Assembly: GCA_027946365.1 (NCBI GenBank)
Contig: JAPEUQ010000005.1
Location: forward strand, 434,001-498,000
Direction of reading: 5' to 3'
Source of the DNA: Kalmusia sp. IMI 367209
Taxonomy: Eukaryota; Ascomycota; Dothideomycetes; Pleosporales; Didymosphaeriaceae
DNA length: 64,000 nucleotides
Shown: positions 11,421-21,501 of the stretch, piece by piece
Layout of the letters: each line of letters opens with the position of its first letter
Numbering within the stretch: position 1 is the first letter of the stretch
Translations under genes and position numbers: made by a program
The notes under the pieces: generated by a model
What the model was told of the DNA's origin: nothing
Databases searched by the model: none
The model's input: the letters and a program-made list of their open reading frames with translations, nothing else

Positions 11421-11778
11421 TGTGTGGTATTCGACTTACAGCATTGGGCGGCGTTTCGGTGGATCGGAATAACTTGCATGACTAAGGGTGCTATCATTGC
11501 TGCTTTGCGCGAGCTTGAATATCGTACAGGTCCAAATCAATCTCCTAGATCCTATTTCGTAACACTCTAGATCACGTACACAGTTTTGTTCTCATGGGGA
11601 TCATGGGTGATAATGCAACTGGCATTCCTAAATACAAACGCCAGTTCATGAAGGGGGTTAGATTTGTCGTACGTGAAAAAGCCATCATACATCCAACCTC
11701 ATCCGCTCCCCACGCCTCATGCAATCGATATATCACGCCGATTTTGGCGTACAACAGGCCTCGTTTCGTTTTCCATCC
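11421..11778. other. Intergenic between convergent 3' ends
   Basis: Lies between the ends of the nucleoporin gene (+) and SAR1 (-). No gene is seen. Confidence 0.5.
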
Positions 11779-12924
11779 TTAGACGTACTGGCTGAGCCAG
11801 CGAATACCCTCGCCGTATCCCTGTCGCATAACTACACTGCACATAAACACCTCGATCGGCCGAATACCCTCAAGCGGTACCTTGCCCTTGCCCGTCGTCT
11901 GGTACAGGCCCAGGGCTGCCCTAAGCTGGTCTTCCGAAATAGCGTCGGGGTGATCGATCTTATTGCCGAGAATAACGAAAGGAGTGTTGGCGAGCTCTTC
12001 CATAGCCAGGAGGGCGTCGAGCTCGGCTTTCGACTCGGTAAGACGCTCATGGTCCTTTGCGTCGACAAGAAAGACTATGCCGCTTACTTCGGGGACTGTG
12101 AGGCGTTAGACTAACGTCTGGAGGTCTAGGATCGAATATGTACAGTAGTCGCGCCAGAGGCGGCGGGCTTGCGCGTGACCGCCGAGGTCAAAGGTCGTGA
12201 ACTTGACGTTGCCGATGGAGAGCTCTTCAGAGGTAGGGTGCAAGGTGGGTTGGCTGTAGTCACGTTTTAGCCAAACGCTATTGATGGGAACTAATAGAAG
12301 CCTTACAGGACTGCCACCCTGTCATTCTTGAGCATGTGAAGAAGCCTGTTACTATCAACCAAGTGTCTTTTAGGTGTGACGGTCATCCATACGTGGTCTT
12401 TCCGGCATTATCTCTACATACAAATTAGTCTGAGAGTTGGAAAATGAGGTCTATATATGGGCACATACAGTCCGAGGAAGAGCAGCTTGGGCGTGCTTTT
12501 TCCTATGTTAGCTATGCGCGTGCGGTCGTGCGGACGCTATTTACCTTGTTGAGCAGGCCCAACGAAGCCAAGACATCGTAGACTAATTTTGAATTAGATT
12601 ACGTTCCAAAATATCGATATATTATATAGTGCTACGCTGTGGTGGCAGATCCGTGACGGGTTCGACTGCGCCGTGCCACCGATAAGGCCAGCCCATATGT
12701 CCACAATGAGGGCACGCCGTTCTTAGTAGACTGTCGGATGACAGACGTCTAACTGATCGGCATCACTTGCACTCTATGTCGTTATGGGGCGGTGGCAGGT
12801 TGTAGATAACGTGCGCTTTGAGGGTGTAGACGTATGAAGGATCCATTTACTTACACCTGTGCACGAGTTAGTAAGGGACTTCGAATGGAATGCGAGGCTT
12901 CGCCTACCAATTTATGATCCACAT
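11779..12924 (-). CDS. SAR1: Small COPII coat GTPase SAR1, with a predicted 2-nt micro-exon
   Basis: SAR1 recruits the COPII coat at ER exit sites. Exons, minus strand: 12924-12908, 12856-12855 (2 nt), 12582-12545, 12485-12469, 12413-12393, 12345-12307, 12253-12144 and 12095-11779, giving 186 aa. The micro-exon restores the family N terminus [19 protein letters not shown]. Later motifs are LLFLGL-DNAGKTT (P-loop), FTTFDLGGH (switch II), [15 protein letters not shown] (guanine specificity) and the terminal IRWLSQYV, all typical. Exon 3 is uncertain. With the acceptor before 12485 the frame is open, but three residues (HAK) usual before the P-loop strand are missing. With an acceptor at 12496 those residues appear but one extra C breaks the frame. 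The 272-nt second intron is much longer than the others. The gene identity is certain; the 5' structure needs cDNA. Confidence 0.9.
12855..12856 (-). other. Predicted 2-nt micro-exon (GT) of SAR1
   Basis: On the minus strand a 51-nt intron (12907-12857, GTAGGC donor, perfect TACTAAC branch point, GCACAG acceptor) is followed at once by the two bases GT. A strong GTAAGT donor at 12854-12849 then opens a 272-nt intron. Exon 1 ends in TG and exon 2 begins TCTAC, so only an added GT produces TGG TTC TAC, the expected W-F-Y of SAR1. Confidence 0.7.
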
Positions 12925-15899
12925 GATTATGGTTGTGTGTGATTATGGGTATCTCAGGGCTTGCGGTGTGAGCTTTGGTGGTGAGGTGGTGAGCAGGGCC
13001 GGGCTTAGGTACTCTTAGAGGCGGCGAACCGCACCTCGTTGATCGCTCGGTTTATAGTTGTTCCGTGCCACGCTAGTAAGCAAAACACGTGAGAGCTCTT
13101 TCACCTTAATGCATCTATCTGAACGACCTTGGACTGATGCACTGCTTTATATGTAGGTAGAAGCTCGTAGTGAATCTAAAAGGCTATGCGACACGATGAT
13201 AAATGGCCTTATATAGTCAAGCAGTTTTAGACGCCTTTTGAGTTGAGAAGTAGGAGAGGAATCGCTGCTATTCTATCATGTACTAGTCTTTTCGGTCACC
13301 TACACCTCCTACTGCAAATCTAGTAGAATAATAACCAAGTAGTGTTATGTCAACTGTTCGAGACAACTCTCCTATGCATCGCGTAATCTAGGTCAGAATA
13401 TGCAGTAATGAATCTCTAGACTTCTAATTTGGTACCTTGTGTAAATCAAGAACGAATTGCCGTAAGTTCAATTTGAATATTACGATAAACTTCTGTTTGC
13501 ACGGCGCAAGATACAAATCTCGATAGGAAATACGTACACCCTACATGCCGAAAATGCCGAAAGCCGCAGTGCTGGAGCCTAACGGCTGATGGCATCTGAT
13601 CCACGGTCCTTTTCGTCCGAAACCAGGTGGGGCACCATATCGACAAGCCTTATCCAAGGCGTCCAGTATAGTGTTAGTGTCCATGGACTTCTTGGGGACG
13701 ACAGCAGTGTATGACCAAAACCTTCTGATCGGGCAGTACCCAAGCATATGTCCGTTCTCGCACGGAACGATTTTTCCCTAGGCATGTGAGATATATGACG
13801 AGGTCAATGCACTCAAACATATGTGTATACGTACGTAAGCCTTTCTTGTGCCCCGTCCGGCATGTTCAGAAGTCCATTGCCGATGCCCTTTGGTCGAAGA
13901 ATATGATCCAGTTTGATGATGATTGCCAAGTTGAAGAGGGTTGTAGTGCTACAAACCTGGAGGCGTTGATAGATCTTAGTAGGGTGGTGGAATGACCTTT
14001 GTATGACAGCGCTAAATCAACGTTAACATCAAGCTTAAGCTGATTGTCGGGCCCTCTGGACACCCTAAAGGCCGCGTAATCCTTGTGCAGTTCCGGAACT
14101 TGGCATGTACCTAGGTTTTCATTGGACTAGATGAGCTGTTTGTGAAAAAACCCAATTTCACTGCCATCTTAGGTGTGCTCATCTAAGCCGCGTAGGTTAT
14201 GCTTACTGCTAGCGGCTGATCACCGAATGCTTGTTTTCGAAATGCAACGCTGTCTAGTATTCTATTCGCCCCCGGCTCCTAGCGAACGGATACGAATGTT
14301 TGAGTCCGGATACTGAGCTTTAGGGATAGTGTGTGCATTTCGTCCGATACCCAGTCTGACATCAGAAAGCAGGGCAGTCGCGTGGACTCTGGCATGCACG
14401 ATATTAGCTTCATGTGATCATAAATCGCCGCCCCTAGGCACCTTTAGCATATCCTCTGGTCGGTGAATTTTCCCTCCTGGTGCTTGATCTCCGACAATAT
14501 GGGTTTGTGAGCCGATTGATGAAAATTGCGCCACTTTGAGATCTTCAATCCGATATAATGAGGTTCTTGCGTTGAAGCACGGTCACCTTTGGACACTCGG
14601 TCTTATACACAATCTATGTCCGGGATGATAGTGGAAAGATGGTAATGTGCGCCATCGCTGCTGCCGAACGATTGATGGCCACTCTATAGATAACGTGGTT
14701 TGAAATCGTAATGGCGCTGAACTGATGGTATCCGCCCCCGTTTGCGAAGTAGAAGCAGTGTCATTATGATGGAAGCACAGGAAGGAGCGGTGAGGTGCGG
14801 TTCTATGTTGGAAATTGGAGGCTGAGCGATGACCAAGCGGTCGTGGCGCAAATCACTAGCCACCGCACGGTTGACACAGCATCCGAGCACCCATTATCGC
14901 GGCACCGGGCGCCTACTCGCAACGCTAAAGGTTACTATCCCGGTCATCTACATCAGCACCAGCCTCACCACCTGAGCGCACTGCCGAGCACTTAGTACTC
15001 CTACACGGTACTAAACATTCTGATAATACACACGGAACGGCATACATCCGAGCAGTCACGACGCCTGACGCCTCTGTCTGCGAATTTTAGGCACAGTAGT
15101 ATCCATCCATAGCTGAATCATGTGCGTTATGTGGATGGAGGCTTATTCCTACAGCCATCAAAGAAAGTAACCGTACAGCGTCAACGGCCGGTCCGCAAAA
15201 TCTCCGCAAGCCAGAACCTAACCCGTTCTAGGAAGACATCTTACATGTCTATCTGTGCATTTCGTATACCGGGGTGACTCAACGCAAGCGAACTACGGTG
15301 CAACAAATGGCATCACTTTGAAGTCGTATCCACATCGGAGCTATGACTAGTGCTTGATTCCAATGGTGCTTCTCTCTTCGCAAAGCTGCATATTACCCCT
15401 ACAGCACCGTCATGAAACCCCACCGGAGTCTTGGAACGTGGAGCCCTAGCACACAGCTGAGAGATCTTTGCGTCTCACCAGCCTTGACAGGCGGGAGATC
15501 CGCGATATGCAGCCAAGAATCCTATCTACTTCCCAAAAATGAGGCCCTTGGGCTTAAAGGGTGATCAGCGGGGCCCTAGAATGAGGTCTATTTGGTCATC
15601 CACATTCCTTACGGCTAGGGATTTACCCAAATCGTACGTCTTCATCTCGATTATGCCATAATATTTTCTCTTTCACCCTCCGAGTAGTTCAATCCAGCTG
15701 CCTTCATGACGGTGTGGCTCCGGACCTATGACCGTTTTGGCTTCATGAGCAGAGACACTAACCTGTGCTTTCCCGTGCTCGTCCAGCGCCCTGGCCCCCT
15801 TGCGTTCCCTTCTATCAGACCATATTATCTACCCTTTCATTGAGGTCCGCAGGTCGGCCAGAGAATACTTATAAAGATCAATGACCTATCTACGACCTC
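12925..15899. other. Gene-poor stretch, about 3 kb
   Basis: No open frame here has a recognisable domain, coherent splice structure or ATG context. The part next to 12925 should be the SAR1 promoter and the last few hundred bases the promoter of the next plus-strand gene. No tRNA, transposon or repeat stands out by eye. Confidence 0.45.
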
Positions 15900-17099
15900 A
15901 TGGATACACCACCGCAGGACAACGCTCCTATCACTTCACCTAGCTCGACTACGACCACCTCAACAGCTCTCAGCATTGCGCCCTCGAGTTACCTATCAGT
16001 GCCTGGCTCGATACCTTTTGGAACACATTTACATCAATCAGAGTCCACCTCTCTCAACGACGAAACGCTTGATCTGTTCTTCGCACCAGCAGTGACCGAA
16101 CCTAACGGCCCTATCCCCCAAATCTTTGAGCCCTCCCGTTCACTAGAGAGGCAAAATTCACGCTCTCCAAGCTTAGTGGGAGATCAAGGAACACCTCAAC
16201 CTTCTATGTCTGTCTATTCTACGAGCTCTATCGATTCGGACACCAGCAACTTTAGCAATCCGCCAGCAAGGGAATATCGCATCCCTTCTTTTCACAATAT
16301 GTCTGCATCTCGTTCTACAATCACTGCGGTAAGTGTTTACTTTGCTTTAAAAAGAAAACAAACATCAACCCTCCACATAATGTGTGTCAGATTCCGAATA
16401 TTGCCTCATAAACCATATTGCTGTCTTTCTCTCGTTGCATGAGATAGTACAATACTGACAGATTGCAGGCTGAAAAGGAGCAGATGATCCAAGCGCTCAA
16501 CTCTCATCGCATCAATACACTCGGTGAGCTTCGCCGCATCGAGAAAACGTTTGCAAGAATTGGTTCATCGGACGTCGCCGCCCCAATGACTGCGGCTTGT
16601 GAGTAACTAAGCATGGCGGAAATGATGCATTGAGCTGATGTTTCGTTCAGGGTCGTACTATGTCAATTCACACGGTCTGCTCACCGAACTACGCGGGCTG
16701 ACAAAGAATTATCCATTCAGGTATGTGCAAACCTCTCGAAGTAAGACTGTTTGAACCCTAATGGGATACCCTCTAGCTCGGAGTGTCTTGAAGAAGCGAA
16801 GCGACGAGTCTACTCTGATCCCGAATCTAATCGAAGCTGGAACTTCTGCTGGCTGGTCCTGAACAAGATTGAACAAGAGTAAGCTCACAGAAGTGATGAT
16901 CATAACACAACTAAGCCTGACTCTTTTCAGCCAACTCATTCCTTACTATGCTCAGCATCAGGCATCACAGCCTAGCATGTGGGGAGGACGGGCCCCATCC
17001 TCCGATGGTGTGACCCAGTTGACGAACGCTTTCATCGCAGAATGGCACTGGGCGGTCCAACAAATGCTCAGGCACTGGGACCAGCCGCCCAGCCGCTGA
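15900..17099 (+). CDS. Hypothetical protein, Ser/Thr-rich N terminus and helical C terminus
   Basis: I do not recognise this gene. Five exons (15900-16328, 16469-16598, 16651-16720, 16777-16878, 16931-17099) join in consistent phase to 299 aa; introns 2-4 are about 50 nt, intron 1 is 140 nt. Residues 1-140 are low-complexity and rich in Ser, Thr and Pro. The later exons encode an ordered, probably helical region (EKEQMIQALNSHRINTLGEL, WSYYVNSHGLLTELRG, SWNFCWLVLNKIEQD, FIAEWHWAVQQMLRHW). There is no signal peptide, membrane segment or catalytic motif. Open frames and matching splice phases over five exons support a real gene. A regulatory role would be a guess. Confidence 0.75.
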
Positions 17100-17768
17100 A
17101 TTAGAGATAACAAGTGCCGATATTCAATCCCGTACAGTAAGTCCGCCCCCACCAATGGATTCTCAAGTGACCCATGCTGAAATTTGGTGCCTAGGACCCC
17201 ACTGCATGCAATTGCGTGCGGCGAATTGATGATCATAGCTTCTTCCACCCTACAGCGTTCTCGCAATCGTTGCACTTTCAGATTCCCCGCAGTCGTTTGC
17301 TATCTATAGAGTCTTTCAGTCCGGTTTTCTCTTCGTATTATTCATTCGCCAGTCGATTCTGGCCCCATTTCATTTCACTATCGTCTGTGGACGTTGACGT
17401 TCCCATTCGGTTCTATGTTTCCTTCTCTCTTATTGGTCCGTTCTTTTTTTGGTCTCTCGTTTGTCAGCGCTACTTCGAAATTCGCCTGAGTCGCTCAGGC
17501 ACGGAGTTTGCCATTGCACAATCGCATCATGGCTCGAGAGTGCCGCTATCTTTTCAGTTTGCTTGTTCCTTTTCCTTTCGTAGTCCTCTTTCTCTTTGAC
17601 AGTCAAATTTGAGCTTTTCTCATTGCTCTTTATGAATTTCGTTTGCGTCACGTCAGTCAAAGTCAGTTCTTCGTCAGGTCTCCGATATCTCTCACACAAA
17701 GCAATCTCGCACTCTGTTTGTTCGATAACGAAGAATTTCGCCCTTAGGCTTTTCCATTCGTATTCAAG
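17100..17768. other. Intergenic between convergent 3' ends
   Basis: Lies between the five-exon hypothetical gene (+) and the zincin-like gene (-). A pyrimidine-rich stretch with T runs occupies about 17340-17640. No gene is seen. Confidence 0.45.
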
Positions 17769-19030
17769 CTAACTGATGGCGTTGAGCCCTAGAAGGAAGA
17801 CGACCGCCCACGTGAAGAACACCACATATCCTGGTGGCATCCGAACCCTCGCCGCCGCGGATGAGAGCATTGCTCCCTTTTCCATCGTCCCATCGGTGCG
17901 ACGCCTGTAACGGGATGAGCTAGAGCGACGTGTTGTACGAGGATCAGGAACTTACACTACATCCGACATCTCAAAACAGGCAAACTTCTTCTTATCGCCG
18001 TCCTGAATCTGCTCGTTGGTCAAGACAGCCATGTCGTTTCCAAAGTTCATGATGGGCATGTTCGGGAAGAAGCCCTTCATTTGCATTACATATCGCGCTT
18101 GCGCGTAGAGGGCGTAGTTTTCGGCATTGTTGACAGTATCATAGGCATTTTGCGTAGACAGCGTCGCCAGAAGTTTCGCCCTCGTCACGCCGTACGCGTA
18201 CTTCAGGACCCGGATATTGGGGCCCATCGTTTCCTTCTCGTCGTCTCTGACTCCTGCCAAGACAGACGTGTTCATTGGGCCCATGGACGAGCTCATTGTC
18301 CATTCGCGCGTAGCGTTGGGTTGAAAATTCGGTACGGGTCGCATGACCACGGCCGATCCGACCTCTGCAATGTGCATTACCATTCGTGCCCATAGGGTGG
18401 CTATGGTACATGTTAGTCCAGACGGCTCCCAGAATCGGAGGTAAATTCGACCGCCTCACCTCGATTGTAATATTTTATCAATCCCAGTTTCGACTGTTCA
18501 TTACTCGCTTCATCATTCACCGTCTCATCCAGTGGGTCTAAATCGAAATATCTCTTGCAAAAGTTGATGTGCGGCTCGTTCCCGATATTATAAGCCGCAT
18601 GTTTCCCGTCGTTCTTGTTCCCCTCGTCGCACATAAAATTCGGGTCATCGCATCTGACATGTATATCCGGATTGCGCGTCTCATTGCCTTGGAGATTTGC
18701 ATACTGCGCCGCCCGCCGCAGATTCCCTATAATTACGTCTGTGTAGTTGTTTATCCGGTACGGGCGGCCGAAGAACTCGATCTCGCATTCGTGTTCGAAA
18801 TCGGGGGTTTGCGCGACAGCGAATAATCTGTTCATCTCGTGGAAGCCGTCGCGGATCCATTTCAGGTCTTTGTCTTTGCATCCTTCGCCGCCGGTGAGAG
18901 ATGCGGCATAGTTTTGGAAGGTATCTTTCTTGTTGACGTCGATGTAACCCTCGGGTGCAGCCAGGGCATGGGTGATGATTGTGCTGGAGAGGAAGACGGG
19001 GAGCGAGAGTAACGCTTGTAGAGTAAGCAT
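17769..19030 (-). CDS. Secreted zincin-like (deuterolysin-type) protein, probably catalytically degenerate and membrane-anchored
   Basis: Three exons, minus strand: 19030-18460, 18400-17956 and 17904-17769, giving 383 aa with consistent phases. The N terminus (LSLPVFLSSTIITHALAAPE) is a signal peptide with an A-x-A-like end. The central part resembles fungal secreted putative peptidase (aspzincin-like) proteins: several Cys, INFCKRYFDLD just before the expected zinc site, then a late NAENYALYAQARYV helix. Where such enzymes carry HExxH this one reads MVMHIAEVG, so the catalytic Glu next to the first His is missing. The last exon encodes a hydrophobic tail (YVVFFTWAVVFLLGLNAIS), suggesting a GPI signal or C-terminal anchor. 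Potential N-glycosylation sites (NYT, NET, NAT, NTS) are present. The family link is by motif memory, so moderate; secretion is well supported. Confidence 0.7.
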
Positions 19031-20734
19031 CGTGGGTCGAGTCCAGACTCATGTGTTCGGCTATGCAGCGGATTTGTCGATTATATCGTAGTCATGTTCA
19101 ATGTCGAAATCCGTCGTATTATGGTCGGCGCATCGTTCGAAGGCGATTAACTATGGTACAGGCAACGGTAACGTCGGAGGCGAAATCAGAATTAGTCGAT
19201 CTAGGTGCAAGACAGTTCCCTTAAGATGGGTTCTGGGTCTGCATGAGATCTAGGCAGGCTGGAAACGCTGTGTTCCAGCACGCGACACGACAAGCCGGGG
19301 CCTTGTACGGAAGCGATTTAGTTGACAGGAGGTGGGGCCTTTGATGAGGGATTATATGCTTCTTGGGTAGTCTATGTGTGCGAAGTGCGATGTTCATTAT
19401 TGATATTACTGCACCATTCTGCAACTGGGCTCTTGAAGAGTTCTGAGGCCTGCATGAAGTACTTAGCTAGCATTTAGTGACACTGTCAACGACATAGCTC
19501 TGGTCGTGATATGGTGTTCGGATATCATGCGCTATCGTTCTCTGTCGTTGCGCGTCTCATGTGTGCCGAAAGTGGACAAGCAAGGTCTGAGGCTGATCTG
19601 AAACGCGAGTCGGGACATCGAAGCGCTTGTGCCTGCGGAGCTACATCTCTTCATAAGGAATCAAAGAAAAAGGGGAGAGAAAAACTCGTTTTCTACTACG
19701 ATTCCAACTTTTTGCTAACCCTATCTCTTGAGACGTCTTGTGGAAGGCATGGGGTGTGGGGTCAGAGTGAAGATGCAGGTGTTCATTAGTATGAAGAATC
19801 AAAGTCGTTGGCCGACCCATAGGAATGTGTATCTGTCAAAAGAATGACATTCATTCCTCGCTATACGCTCGCGATCTTGAGCTTCATTCCTCGCACATGA
19901 TGATGAGTGCATAGTAGTAGATGGAGGACGCCGCGTTGGGAGTTCCGAGTTGAAGTGGAAATAAGCGCTTATGTAACCATGCTATATCCGATCCCCAATC
20001 CCATACACCACCATCAAGCAAAGTCCCATGCATCGATCGCCAGAGTTAACCAGTATAAACGCCTCGTTACGGCCGCAACGCTCAACGACCAACGCTTCTA
20101 GAACGCATGCCTGGCCTGGGTCGCTCGACAAGGCAACTCGAAAGCTTCTTACACGATAAGCTCATCCCGCAAGCGATCGCCCAGACCCAGACGGGAAGGT
20201 GATATAGCCGCGGGAACACGACCCGGGATAGTCACCGCGCGACGAAGTGAACTGATAGTAGCCTCGGCAGCATCGCTTGCCATGGACGCCCGCCATGGGT
20301 GTGTCTAGCTTAGACTTGATTTTATTACTTTTGCAATACCCCGAGGAGCGCAATGTAGAATGTAGGAGCCGACTTACTTCCTAATTGACCGTCATCTTGT
20401 GCCTTGCGGGAGAGCAGCGCTCGATATTGGGTATTCGGGGGCGCTATACGGATCGATTGGACGAGTTGTATATTGCAAGGTAAGGCGACCTCGGGGCGCG
20501 ACTATCACTTCGCCACGGGCCCTGCGTACGGAGTACCTTGTGACGCGGATGAGGGAATTCGAGTAATAACTTACATACATACACAGCATCCGTAGCAGCC
20601 TCGCTTCTAAATTGCCGCGCCAACAACTACCCACATACACCGTCCAACCCGCATTTTTCGAAGCGCTTTCTCGACAGCGCAAAAGTGGCAGCGCGAAGGG
20701 CCCCCGCAGCGACAATCAAGCTTCTTCCTGCGCC
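19031..20734. other. Intergenic, about 1.7 kb, no gene seen
   Basis: Upstream of the zincin-like gene and upstream of the small membrane protein, so it acts as a divergent promoter region. Open frames here lack domains. Confidence 0.45.
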
Positions 20735-20944
20735 ATGACGAAACTCACAACCCAGGCCTCGATAGGCATTGGCGTGCCCCTCGGCGTCATCCTCGTCTTC
20801 ACGCTCGCTGGGATCATCTACGCCAACGTCGCGAAGCGGAGGAAGCGCGCGCTCGGCGAAGTCGAACTGACAAAGGTGGATGATCCTGAAGCACCGTCCG
20901 CACCCGCGCCAAAAGTAATCAAGTGGAACCCTCATACGTATTAA
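20735..20944 (+). CDS. Small single-pass membrane protein, hypothetical
   Basis: I do not recognise this 69-aa protein. From the ATG at 20735, residues about 8-30 (ASIGIGVPLGVILVFTLAGI) form one clear membrane segment. A basic cytosolic-type patch (KRRKRA) and an acidic, proline-containing tail ending WNPHTY follow. This layout (short N terminus, membrane segment, positive patch) suggests an N-out, C-in topology. No introns are needed. Small size and lack of a known family limit confidence. An upstream open extension without ATG exists back to 20612. Confidence 0.45.
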   Translation: MTKLTTQASIGIGVPLGVILVFTLAGIIYANVAKRRKRALGEVELTKVDDPEAPSAPAPKVIKWNPHTY

Positions 20945-21501
20945 AAGCAACTGCCATATACCTGGGAAGGAGGGTGGAGCAAAACGAATTGGACTGTTCA
21001 AAGTCGACGTGTTGTGCCGTAGGAGGGTGAGGTAGAGGTTGGCGGTATTGGACAGTGGATTCCAAGCATAACGGCTCGAAGGCCAATACGACGAATTTGC
21101 AATGTATCCGCGCATCGAAACGCTCAAAAGCGCTTTTCAAATGTTGACCACTGGCCTTGCATGGACTGGCCTTGCATGGGAATTCCAGGCGTTATGAGAC
21201 ATGCATGTATGAGGACCAGAGTGTGGGGCTTTTGGGAGGCGTTGCATGTTTATATTATTTATATTGCTAGCGAATACTACCATCGTGGGACTCAGATTGC
21301 TTGCTTGGGCACAACATCCGTGGTTCTACTCGAGGCAGCCCTGTTATCACACTGGATTCTGACGTCGCGGAATAACACGTGAGCAACCACAACACCCAAG
21401 AATTGCTTAAAGTCATAAATCATGATTCATTCTCATGCTCATTTCCGCTAAATCGACACGCTTTTAACCCCCAAAGGCGCCAATACACACACACAATCTC
21501 T
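20945..21501. other. Intergenic between convergent 3' ends
   Basis: Lies between the small membrane protein (+) and the large disordered protein (-). No gene is seen. Confidence 0.45.

Noticed and set aside
12640..12680. tRNA-like B box (GGGTTCGACTG) with flanking inverted repeat
   Set aside because: Only 40 nt between stem arms and no A box, anticodon arm or cloverleaf; it lies in the SAR1 intron.
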